A stretch of DNA of 64,000 nucleotides. It comes from JAWVFM01 sp963739355. GTDB lineage: Bacteria > Actinomycetota > Thermoleophilia > Solirubrobacterales > 70-9. The notes under the pieces were generated by a model that saw only the letters and a program-made list of their open reading frames with translations, searched no databases and was not told the DNA's origin. The position numbers were made by a program, and so were the translations under genes. The stretch is taken from assembly GCA_963739355.1 (NCBI GenBank), contig CAVUAD010000007.1, positions 1-64,000 on the forward strand. Reading direction: 5' to 3'. Below are positions 56,958 through 64,000 of this stretch, in pieces (position 1 is the stretch's first letter; the number at the start of each line of letters is the position of its first letter).

Positions 56958-58775
56958 ATGAAGCGCCTCTCGCTCGCGGCCGCCGCGGTGGTTGCGACGC
57001 TGCTCTTCCCGGCGAGCGCACCGGCCGCGCCGGCCGCGCCGCTCGGGCTGACGGACTGCGGTCGGACGCATGGCGTCTACGCGTGCTCGGGGCTGGTCAA
57101 GACCTGGGACGGGGTGCCGCTGGACGCGACCGTCGTGCTGCCCTCGAAGCACGCCCGCCACCTCCCGCTGGTCGACGAGATCCACGGGTTCGGCAACAGC
57201 AAGTACGAGTACCTGGACCCCGGCTCCACGGCGTACACGGACAACGCCTACGACTGGGCCCGCGACGGCTACGCCGTCCTCGACTACACGGCGCGGGGGC
57301 TCTGGGGCTCGTGCGGCACCCCGGACTCCCGGGCAGCGAACCTGATCGCCTGCGCGGACGGCTACATCCACCTCGCCGACGTGCGCTACGAGGTGCGCGA
57401 CTCGCAGTACCTGATCGGGAGCCTGGTCGACTCCGGGTATGCCGCGGCCGGCCGGATCGGCGTGACGGGCGACTCCTACGGGGGAGGTCAGTCGCTGATG
57501 CTGGCCGCCCTTCGCGACCGGACGATGCTGCCCGGCGGCCGGCTCGTCCCGTGGCGAAGCCCGGACGGCAGGCGCCTCGGCATCGCGGCGGCGGCGCCGG
57601 TGATCCCCTGGAGCGATCTGGTCTCCGCCGCGGCGCCGAACGGACGGGTGTCGGCCACCGCGGTCACCTCCCGGCGGCGCGCCACCCTCCCGGTCGGCGT
57701 GGAGAAGGAGACCTTCGTGAACGCGATCTTCGCCGCCGCCCAGTTCGCGACGGGCCCGGGCCAGCCAATCGGCGAGCCGTTCGTTCCGGGCCGGCCGATG
57801 GGCTTCATAGCGCCGACAGGCACCGACCCCGACGCGGACGTCGCGGCATGGGTTGCGCGCACCGGCGAGGGAGAGCCGTACACGGACCAGACCGCTCGCG
57901 CGACCGTCGCCACGCTTGCCGACTACCACTCCGCCTACTACATCGACCCCTCGCACCCGCCCCCGCCGCTCTTCATGTCCTCTGGATTCACGGACGACCT
58001 GTTCCCGGCCGATGAGACGCTCCGGTTCGCAAACCGCACCCGCAAGCTCCACCCGAACGTGCCGGTCTCGCTGCTCTACGGCGATCTCGGCCACCAGCGC
58101 GCCGCCAACAAGCCCGCGGAGCGCAGGCGCCTGATCACCGCGATCCACCACTGGTTCGACTACTACCTGCGCGGCACGGGATCGCGCCCGCGCGACGGCG
58201 CCACCGCGTACGCCGAGACCTGTCCCCACTCGCGGCCGTCGATCGGGCCGTTCCACGCGCGGAGCTTCGCCGGCCTCTCGCGCCGCGTCCTCCGCTTCCG
58301 CTCCCGGCCCGCGCAGACGGTCACCTCGGACGGTGGCGACCCCGCCGTGGGGGCGGCCATCGACCCCGTGACCGGCGGGGGCGACAGCTGCAAGCCGACG
58401 GACCCGGCGAAGGAGCCCGGGACGGCCCGCTACGTGCTGCGCAGGGCCAAGGACCACGCCTTCACCCTGATCGGCGCGCCGCGCCTGCGGGCGAAGCTGG
58501 ACGTCCAGGGCGCCAAGCCCAGCACGGCCCAGCTCGACGCGCGGCTGTGGGACGTCGCCCCCGGCGGGAAGTCGCAGACGCTCGTCGCCCGCGGCACCTA
58601 CCGGCCGCGAAATGGCCTCAACCGCTGGCAGCTCCATCCCGGCGCGTGGCGGTTCGAGCACGGGCACTCGGCGGTGCTCGAGCTGCTCGGCGACGACCCG
58701 CCCTTCGCCCGCCCCTCCAACAGCGCCTTCACCATCGGCGTGCGCAACCTGCGGGCGGCGCTGCCGATTCGGTGA
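56958..58775 (+). CDS. Secreted S15/CocE-type alpha/beta hydrolase
   Basis: A 605-residue protein with a signal peptide (LSLAAAAVVATLLFPASAPA). Nucleophile elbow GVTGDSYGGGQSL with Ser173, acid region SGFTDDLFPADETL with Asp346/Asp347, and GDLGHQRAANKP with His379. A C-terminal jelly-roll (LRAKLDVQGAKPSTAQLDAR and onward) matches X-prolyl dipeptidyl-peptidase and cocaine-esterase proteins. Exported peptidase or esterase; substrate unknown. Leaderless promoter just upstream. Confidence 0.87.
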   Translation: MKRLSLAAAAVVATLLFPASAPAAPAAPLGLTDCGRTHGVYACSGLVKTWDGVPLDATVVLPSKHARHLPLVDEIHGFGNSKYEYLDPGSTAYTDNAYDWARDGYAVLDYTARGLWGSCGTPDSRAANLIACADGYIHLADVRYEVRDSQYLIGSLVDSGYAAAGRIGVTGDSYGGGQSLMLAALRDRTMLPGGRLVPWRSPDGRRLGIAAAAPVIPWSDLVSAAAPNGRVSATAVTSRRRATLPVGVEKETFVNAIFAAAQFATGPGQPIGEPFVPGRPMGFIAPTGTDPDADVAAWVARTGEGEPYTDQTARATVATLADYHSAYYIDPSHPPPPLFMSSGFTDDLFPADETLRFANRTRKLHPNVPVSLLYGDLGHQRAANKPAERRRLITAIHHWFDYYLRGTGSRPRDGATAYAETCPHSRPSIGPFHARSFAGLSRRVLRFRSRPAQTVTSDGGDPAVGAAIDPVTGGGDSCKPTDPAKEPGTARYVLRRAKDHAFTLIGAPRLRAKLDVQGAKPSTAQLDARLWDVAPGGKSQTLVARGTYRPRNGLNRWQLHPGAWRFEHGHSAVLELLGDDPPFARPSNSAFTIGVRNLRAALPIR

Positions 58776-58794
58776 GTCGCCGGCCGGTCGCCGC

Positions 58795-58800
58795 TACGAT
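58795..58800 (+). promoter_or_regulatory. -10 element (TACGAT) of a leaderless tatA transcript
   Basis: TACGAT, then seven bases CGGCGGC, then GTG 58808, with no Shine-Dalgarno. Confidence 0.4.
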
Positions 58801-58807
58801 CGGCGGC

Positions 58808-58990
58808 GTGATTGGCCCCCTCGAGCTCGTCGTCCTGGCGATCATCATCCTCCTGGTCGTCGGCCGCAACCGCCTGCCCGAGGCGGGACGCTCGCTCGGC
58901 GGCGGCATCCGCAACTTCATCGACGGGGTGCGGAACGCCGATCCGGACGAAGAGCGCGACGAGCCGCCCGAGCTGCCGCCGAAGACCTGA
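58808..58990 (+). CDS. tatA: Twin-arginine translocase subunit TatA/TatB-like
   Basis: A 60-residue protein from GTG 58808. Short N-terminal helix (GPLELVVLAIIILLVVG), the hinge GRNRLPEAGRSLGGGIRNF with the conserved Phe, then an acidic tail. It forms the Tat pore that exports folded proteins; tatC is not in the window. It lies between the S15 hydrolase gene and a convergent gene, with four bases to the latter's stop. Confidence 0.85.
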   Translation: MIGPLELVVLAIIILLVVGRNRLPEAGRSLGGGIRNFIDGVRNADPDEERDEPPELPPKT

Positions 58991-58994
58991 TCCC

Positions 58995-60077
58995 CTAGCC
59001 CAGCTCGACCTCACCGAGGCTCGCCGGGCGCCCCGGCAGGTACATCGCCGATCCCGTGGCCAGGGCCGTGCGCTTGCCCTCGGCGTTGGTGAGCTCCGCG
59101 CGCACGATCACGATCGTCCGTCCCGCGTGCTCGACGTGGGCGCGGGCGACGAGCTCGGTCCCGTCGGCGAAGACCGGCCGCAGGTAGTTGACCTTCAGGT
59201 CGAGCCCCGCGATCGAGGTACCGCGCGGCGCGGTCGTGAGCGCCGCGGACATCATCGCCGCGTCCGCCAGCATCGCCGTGGCACCTCCTTGGACCGTTCC
59301 GGCGGGGCTGGTCAGCCACGCGGACAGCGGCAGGGCCATGGTCACGCTTCCCTCGCCCGCCTCGACCGCCCGGAGCCCGGTGAGCCGGGAGACCGGGGGT
59401 GGCTCCAGATCACCCTCCACCTGGCCGCGCACGATCTCGAGGCCGCTGAGCCGGTCCCACTGGACCTGCGGCAACACGCTCGTGGGCGGTTCGCGAAGGT
59501 AGGGGTCCGGGGTCCCGAAGGTGGGCGGCTCGAGGACGGGCAGGTCGTCGGGAACCGGCGTCATGCCGTCGCGAGGCGGCTGAACCGACAGCCTCGAGGT
59601 CCCGTGAGCGAGCAGCCGCTCGGGATCGGAGGCGAGCAGGAACACCTCCGAGAGCCCGACGCTGCGCCCGACATGGATCGCCTGGCCGGACGCGACGATG
59701 TCCGAGCCCGCGTGCGCGGGGCGCAGGAAGGTCAGCGAGAGCTCGGCGGTGGTGTAGGAGGTTGCCGGCCCGATCTCCGTCTGCACGGCGAGCCCGAAGG
59801 CGATGTCGGCCACGATCGCGAGAGTTCCCCCGCCGATGACGCCTGCCGAGTTCAGGAGCCACCCGGTTGCCGGCATGGTTGCCTCGGCGGTCCCGGCGCC
59901 GAACTTGCTCGGAGTCGCTCCGGTGAGGTGGTGCAGGGGAGGGGCGGGCGCCGTGCGCTTGCGGAAGGCCTCCATGCGCTCCAGGCCACTCAGGCCGAGC
60001 AGCCGCGCATCCGGGTAGCCGCCCCGCACCTCCTCGCGCCAGGGCTCCTCGGGCTGGGTTCCGGCCACCTGATCCAC
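58995..60077 (-). CDS. Double-hotdog PaaI-like thioesterase family protein
   Basis: A 360-residue protein from GTG 60077 with two hotdog domains in tandem. The first has GWLLNSAGVIGGGTLAIVAD and SLTFLRPAHAGSDIVASGQA; the second has AWLTSPAGTVQGGATAMLAD and KVNYLRPVFADGTELVARAH. Each copy carries the PaaI-type GG(A/T)xAxxAD helix. By family it hydrolyses acyl-CoA thioesters; a double hotdog resembles the acyl-CoA thioesterase TesB layout. Substrate unknown. Confidence 0.85.
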   Translation of the reverse strand: MDQVAGTQPEEPWREEVRGGYPDARLLGLSGLERMEAFRKRTAPAPPLHHLTGATPSKFGAGTAEATMPATGWLLNSAGVIGGGTLAIVADIAFGLAVQTEIGPATSYTTAELSLTFLRPAHAGSDIVASGQAIHVGRSVGLSEVFLLASDPERLLAHGTSRLSVQPPRDGMTPVPDDLPVLEPPTFGTPDPYLREPPTSVLPQVQWDRLSGLEIVRGQVEGDLEPPPVSRLTGLRAVEAGEGSVTMALPLSAWLTSPAGTVQGGATAMLADAAMMSAALTTAPRGTSIAGLDLKVNYLRPVFADGTELVARAHVEHAGRTIVIVRAELTNAEGKRTALATGSAMYLPGRPASLGEVELG

Positions 60078-60115
60078 GCCGCCAAGTTAGATGAGTACCG
60101 CCATCATTGACAGTG

Positions 60116-60967
60116 ATGGCAACACGGGTCCTGATCACCAACGACGACGGAATCGAGGCCGAGGGCCTGCGCGCGCTTCACCGCGCCGTCGCGGCCCTCG
60201 ACGAGGTCGAGCCCACGGTCATCGCGCCCGATTCGAACCGCAGCGCGACCGCGCGGAGCATCACGACACGCGTCCCGCTCACGGTCGAGGAGGTCGAGAT
60301 GGACGACGGCTCGGTGGGATACGCAACCGACGGCACGCCCGTCGACTGCGTGCGGTTCGCCGATCTCGGACTCGGTGGGGCACGCCCCGACCTGATCGTC
60401 TCGGGGATCAACCACGGTTCGAACATGGGCGACGACATCACCTACTCCGGCACGGTCGCCGCGGCGCTCGAGGGAATCGTCCTCGGCGTCCCCGCGATCG
60501 CCGTCTCCCAGCAGTCCAGCGAGCTCGAGATGGGGTTCATGCCGGGAAGGCGGTTCGAGTTCGAGGTCGCCGCCCAGCTGACGGCCGAGCTCGTGCGCCA
60601 CGTGGCCGAGGCGCCCCTTCGCCCGGGAACGCTCCTGAACGTGAACTGCCCCGGGGGCATGCCGAGCGGCGTGGAGATCACGCGGCTTGGAAAGCGCGTC
60701 TACCAGGACGAGCTGCGCCCGGTCGGCACCGACGACGACGGCCGCAGGCGCTACCGGATCTACGGCTTCGCCCCGAGCTACGAGCCGGAGGAGGGCACGG
60801 ACCTCACCGCAGTCGCCGGCGGCAGGGTGTCGATTACGCCGGTCCACTTCGACCTCACCGACCGCGACGGGATCGGGCACCTGGAGGAGAAGGAGCTCGC
60901 GGCGCACCTCGCCGCCACGCTGCCCGACGAGGACCAGAGCGTCGCCGGCGAGGGAGCGCGCCGTTGA
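60116..60967 (+). CDS. surE: 5'/3'-nucleotidase SurE
   Basis: A 283-residue protein from ATG 60116. The metal-binding start MATRVLITNDDGIEAEG has Asp10 and Asp11; IAPDSNRSATARSIT and VSGINHGSNMGDDITYSGTV follow. SurE dephosphorylates nucleoside monophosphates and short polyphosphate. The stop overlaps the ligA start (TTGA), so the two are coupled. A TTG three codons upstream is the alternative start. Confidence 0.95.
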   Translation: MATRVLITNDDGIEAEGLRALHRAVAALDEVEPTVIAPDSNRSATARSITTRVPLTVEEVEMDDGSVGYATDGTPVDCVRFADLGLGGARPDLIVSGINHGSNMGDDITYSGTVAAALEGIVLGVPAIAVSQQSSELEMGFMPGRRFEFEVAAQLTAELVRHVAEAPLRPGTLLNVNCPGGMPSGVEITRLGKRVYQDELRPVGTDDDGRRRYRIYGFAPSYEPEEGTDLTAVAGGRVSITPVHFDLTDRDGIGHLEEKELAAHLAATLPDEDQSVAGEGARR

Positions 60968-62976
60968 GCCCGTCGCCCGCCAGGCGCGCCGCGGAGCTTC
61001 GCGCGGAGATCGAGAAGCACAACCGCGCCTACTACGTCCACGACGAGCCGACCATCGGCGACGACGTCTACGACGAGCTGCTGAACGAGCTGCGCGACAT
61101 CGAGCGCGAGAACCCCGAGCTCCTCACTCCCGACTCGCCCACCCAGCGCATCGGCGCCCCGCCGCTCGAGAAGTTCGAGGAGATCGAGCACCTGGAGCCG
61201 ATGCTCTCGCTGGGCAACGCCCGCAACGAGGAGGAGCTCAGGGCCTGGGAGAACCGGGTCTCCAACCTCCTGAAGCGGTTCGACATCAAGGCATCGCAGG
61301 TCTCGTACGTCACCGAGCCGAAGATCGACGGCCTCGCGATCTCGCTCGTCTACGAGGACGGCGTGTTCGTGCGCGGCGCGACCCGGGGGGACGGGCGCGT
61401 GGGCGAGAACGTGACCCCCAACCTGCGCACGGTCAGGTCCGTGCCGCTGCGGATCGACGACGCGCCCGAGCTGATCGAGGTCCGCGGCGAGATCTACTGG
61501 CCGCGCAAAGCCTTCGAGGAGTTCAACGAGGAGCGCGCCGCGGCGGGCGAAGCGGCGTTTGCGAACCCGCGCAACGCGGCGGCCGGAACGCTGCGGATGC
61601 TCGATCCCTCCGTCACCGCGTCGCGGCCGCTCGCGCTGTGGGCGTACTCGATCGGCTCGCGGCGGGGCGTCGAGCACCGCACCCACATGGACGAGCTCGG
61701 CTGGCTGCGCGAGCGCGGATTTCCCGTCGAGCCAGAGATCGCCACGCATGAGGGAGTCGAGGGCGTCGTCGAGCGCTGTATGTGGTGGCACGAGCGCCGT
61801 GAGGGCCTCGATTACGAGATCGACGGCGTCGTCGTGAAGATCAACGAGCGCCCGCTCTGGCGCGAGCTCGGGGCGGTGGGCCGTGAGCCGCGCTGGGCCA
61901 TCGCCTGGAAGTTCCCACCGATGACGGCCACGACCAAGCTGAAGAAGGTGGTCTGGAACGTCGGCCGAGTCGGCAACATGGTGCCGTTCGCGCAGCTCGA
62001 GCCCGTGCGAGTCAGCGGCGTCACGGTGAGCCAGGCCACGCTCCACAACGAGGAGGACCTCGCCCGCAAGGACGTCCGCGAGGGAGACGAGGTCGTGGTG
62101 ACGCGGGCCGGTGACGTGATCCCCCAGGTGATCTCGCCGCTCGTGCAAAAGCGCAAGGGCAAGCGCCTGCGGAAGGTCAGGCCTCCGAAGCAGTGCCCGG
62201 CCTGCGGTACCCCGACCGTCAAGCCCGAGGGAGCGGTCTTCACCATCTGCCCGAACCGGCGTGGCTGTCCCGGCCAGAACTTCCAGCTCATGAAGCACTT
62301 CGTGGGCGTCATGGACATCGAGGGCTTCGGCGAGAAGCTGGCCTACCGCTTCCTCGACGAGGGCCTGATCGCCGACCAGGCCGATGTCTACGACCTGACG
62401 GCCGAGCGCCTCGAGGGCCTCGAAGGCTTCGGCGAGACCTCCGCGAACAACCTGGTCGCCGCGATCGAGGAATCGCGAAGGCAGCCGTTCTCGATGGTGC
62501 TCTTCGCCCTCGGGCTGCCCGGCATCGGCTACGTCACCGCGCAGGCCCTCGCGGAGCATTTCGGAACCATGGACGCCCTGATGAGAGCCGACGCCGAGGC
62601 GATCGAGCAGGTCGAGGGCGTCGGGCCGATCACCGCCGCGCAAATCCAGGAGGAGCTGGCGGACGACTCCTCAAAGCGCCTGGTGGAGCGCCTCCGCGAG
62701 TGCGGTTTGCGCTTCGAGCTCGACGAGGCCGAGCGGCGCGTCGAGGGCGGGCCGCTCGACGGCAAGACGTTCGTCCTGACCGGGACGCTCGAGAGCCTCA
62801 CCCGCGACGAGGCCAGCGAGCTCATCAAGCGTGCCGGAGGCAAGGTCACCGGATCCGTCTCCAAGAAGACCGATTACGTGATCGCGGGCGACAGCCCCGG
62901 CTCGAAGCTCGACAAGGCGCAGGAGCTGGGCACCGAGGTGCTCGACGAGGACGGCCTGCGGAAGCTCACAACCTAA
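60964..62976 (+). CDS. ligA: NAD-dependent DNA ligase LigA
   Basis: A 670-residue protein from TTG 60964. Ia domain (YVHDEPTIGDDVYDELLNEL), adenylation lysine Lys120 in EPKIDGLAISL, GDGRVGENVTPN, and the OB fold. The zinc finger has CPACGTP and CPNRRGC; four HhH motifs and a C-terminal BRCT domain (GGPLDGKTFVLTGTLESL, KKTDYVIAGDSPGSKLDKA) follow. Seals nicks in replication and repair. Its TAA stop lies inside the repeat at 62971. Confidence 0.97.
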   Translation: MSPSPARRAAELRAEIEKHNRAYYVHDEPTIGDDVYDELLNELRDIERENPELLTPDSPTQRIGAPPLEKFEEIEHLEPMLSLGNARNEEELRAWENRVSNLLKRFDIKASQVSYVTEPKIDGLAISLVYEDGVFVRGATRGDGRVGENVTPNLRTVRSVPLRIDDAPELIEVRGEIYWPRKAFEEFNEERAAAGEAAFANPRNAAAGTLRMLDPSVTASRPLALWAYSIGSRRGVEHRTHMDELGWLRERGFPVEPEIATHEGVEGVVERCMWWHERREGLDYEIDGVVVKINERPLWRELGAVGREPRWAIAWKFPPMTATTKLKKVVWNVGRVGNMVPFAQLEPVRVSGVTVSQATLHNEEDLARKDVREGDEVVVTRAGDVIPQVISPLVQKRKGKRLRKVRPPKQCPACGTPTVKPEGAVFTICPNRRGCPGQNFQLMKHFVGVMDIEGFGEKLAYRFLDEGLIADQADVYDLTAERLEGLEGFGETSANNLVAAIEESRRQPFSMVLFALGLPGIGYVTAQALAEHFGTMDALMRADAEAIEQVEGVGPITAAQIQEELADDSSKRLVERLRECGLRFELDEAERRVEGGPLDGKTFVLTGTLESLTRDEASELIKRAGGKVTGSVSKKTDYVIAGDSPGSKLDKAQELGTEVLDEDGLRKLTT

Positions 62977-63017
62977 AGAGGGTCAGACCCCCTTGAGGGT
63001 TGGTTGAGGGTTAGGGG
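62971..63017. terminator. Palindromic repeat between convergent ligA and carboxypeptidase genes
   Basis: ACCTAAAG, then AGGGTCAGACCCC (62979-62991), CTTGAGGGTTGGTTGAGGG, and a doubled TTAGGGG. It is the same family as 56847 and 51938, and again supplies the stop codon (TAA 62974-62976) of the upstream gene. The opposing gene's stop lies at 63018-63020. Confidence 0.7.
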
Positions 63018-64000
63018 TTAGGGGTGGTAGCGGGCGATGAGGGCGGCGATCCGGTCCTGGTGCTTGTGAGCTGCGTCGAAGTCCGTGACGTTGTTCATCA
63101 GAACCGAGAAGGCGAGGAGGTGGCGGCCGGCCTTGCAGTACCCCGAGAGCGCCGAGACGTCGCGAAGCGTCCCGGTCTTGGTGCGGCAGCGGTGCTCAGC
63201 CGCCGTCCCGCACATTCGCTGCGAGACCGTGCCCGTCTGGCATGGCTTGGCGAGCGAGTGGCGGTAGGCGGCGCCGTTGGACGTGCCGTTCATCACCCGC
63301 AGGAGCTTCACCACGTTGCCGGCCGAGGCCTTGTTACGACGTGAGAGCCCCGAGCCGTTCTGGAGGTGGACGTGGACGCCGATGCGCCGCGAGAAGTGCT
63401 CAATGCGCTTGACGCCGCCGGCGGTCGTGCCCCGTCGCTTGCCGGTAGCGACGAGGCGCTTGGTGAGCATCTCCGCCCACATGTCGTTGCTGGGCGTGTT
63501 GACCTCTGCCACGAGCTCCGCGGTCGTGGGGGACTTCACCTTGCCGAGCGGCTTCCCGGCGAGCAGGCGCGACGGTGTGCCGCCCACCTTGACCCGCCCC
63601 TTGAGCTTCACGCCCTTCTTCTCGAGGACCTTGACGAGCGCCTGGGCGGCCTCCTTGGGGGGATTCGGCAGCGGACCCGAGTCGGCGAACCCGGAGTTGT
63701 ACTCGAGGCCAGCGAGGGTCCCCAGCTCCCCCTCGGGCGTGATGCCGCTCTCGGGCGGCAGCGCGCGCGAGTCGAAGATCGTCGGGTCCGCCTTGATGTT
63801 GCCGTCGATTCGCCGGATGCCGGCCTTCTTCACCGCCGCTGCGAGTGGGCCGATCCGGGTCTGCGGCAGGTTGTGGGCGCGGGCGAACGACCCCGACGCA
63901 AGCGCCGGATCGCCCGCGCCGACGAGCACCAGCGAGCCCTTGAGGCGGGCTCGCGAGGAGCCGACGCGCCGCCCGCGGGCGTAGAGCCGGGTCGCGAAGC
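63018..64000 (-). CDS. dacB: D-alanyl-D-alanine carboxypeptidase/endopeptidase (S13), C-terminal part
   Basis: The gene runs off the right edge; about 327 residues are visible, continuing upstream of VGAGDPALASGSFARAHN as FATRLYARGRRVGSSRARLK. The second and third penicillin-binding motifs are present: SND in VNTPSNDMWAEMLTKR and KTG in CRTKTGTLRDVSALSGY. The SxxK serine lies outside the window. By family it trims peptidoglycan stem peptides or crosslinks in the periplasmic space. An extra pair of cysteines (MCGTAAEHRC) near the KTG may form a disulfide. Confidence 0.9.
   Translation of the reverse strand, partial: FATRLYARGRRVGSSRARLKGSLVLVGAGDPALASGSFARAHNLPQTRIGPLAAAVKKAGIRRIDGNIKADPTIFDSRALPPESGITPEGELGTLAGLEYNSGFADSGPLPNPPKEAAQALVKVLEKKGVKLKGRVKVGGTPSRLLAGKPLGKVKSPTTAELVAEVNTPSNDMWAEMLTKRLVATGKRRGTTAGGVKRIEHFSRRIGVHVHLQNGSGLSRRNKASAGNVVKLLRVMNGTSNGAAYRHSLAKPCQTGTVSQRMCGTAAEHRCRTKTGTLRDVSALSGYCKAGRHLLAFSVLMNNVTDFDAAHKHQDRIAALIARYHP

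Overview
The window is GC-rich bacterial DNA from a Gram-positive lineage. It has many GTG and TTG starts, the zinc-binding (C+) forms of L33, L36, S4 and S14, and the contiguous actinobacterial order rpmG-secE-nusG-rplKAJL-rpoBC-rpsLG-fusA-tuf-S10-spc-alpha. Together with AbiEi/DUF559-type proteins and leaderless-looking promoters, this suggests a deep-branching actinobacterium. Thermoleophilia/Solirubrobacterales is my best guess, but it is inference and not proven from the sequence.

Layout. (1) 1-13.0 kb is a surface-polysaccharide locus. It holds asnB (cut by the window edge), two related secreted glycosidase-like proteins that bracket the cluster, and homologues of the three activities of the UDP-diacetamido-glucuronate pathway: an oxidoreductase, a hexapeptide acetyltransferase and a DegT aminotransferase. 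It also holds an undecaprenyl-phosphate sugar transferase, a DUF354 protein, a frameshifted toroid protein, an ECF sigma factor and an O-antigen-ligase/TPR protein. (2) 13.1-24.7 kb carries rpmG-secE-nusG-rplKA, an L10-type leader with rplJL, then rpoBC and a strong terminator. (3) 24.7-26.7 kb is a small accessory block. (4) 26.7-32.7 kb is the str operon, split between rpsG and fusA by two membrane-protein genes on the other strand. (5) 32.8-46.4 kb is the S10 and spc operons through secY-adk-map. (6) 46.4-53.0 kb is accessory: penicillin acylase, methyltransferase, SDR/TetR/AhpD-like genes and a Fur/VIT pair. It separates map from rpmJ, and infA is not where it is normally found. (7) 53.0-56.8 kb is rpmJ-rpsMKD-rpoA-rplQ-truA. 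(8) 56.9-64.0 kb holds an S15-type hydrolase, tatA, a double-hotdog protein, surE, ligA and a 3'-terminal part of a D-Ala-D-Ala carboxypeptidase.

The most unusual content lies between and inside the ribosomal-protein genes. There are four kinds. First, palindromes with the core GGGGTCTGACCCC occur in pairs exactly 51 bp apart, in frame, inside rplJ, rplD, rpsC and rpsQ, and related palindromes sit at gene ends elsewhere. Second, a 164-bp element with terminal inverted repeats occurs before rplB and rplV, with a 62-bp derivative before map; its right end is the Shine-Dalgarno of the downstream gene and its left end can pair with it. Third, two matching 18-codon mini-ORFs with a covarying hairpin precede rplX and rpsK. 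Fourth, hairpins followed by T-tracts sit in the leaders of four operons. Together these look like repeat families that have been recruited into the coding tails and translation-control signals of the ribosomal operons.
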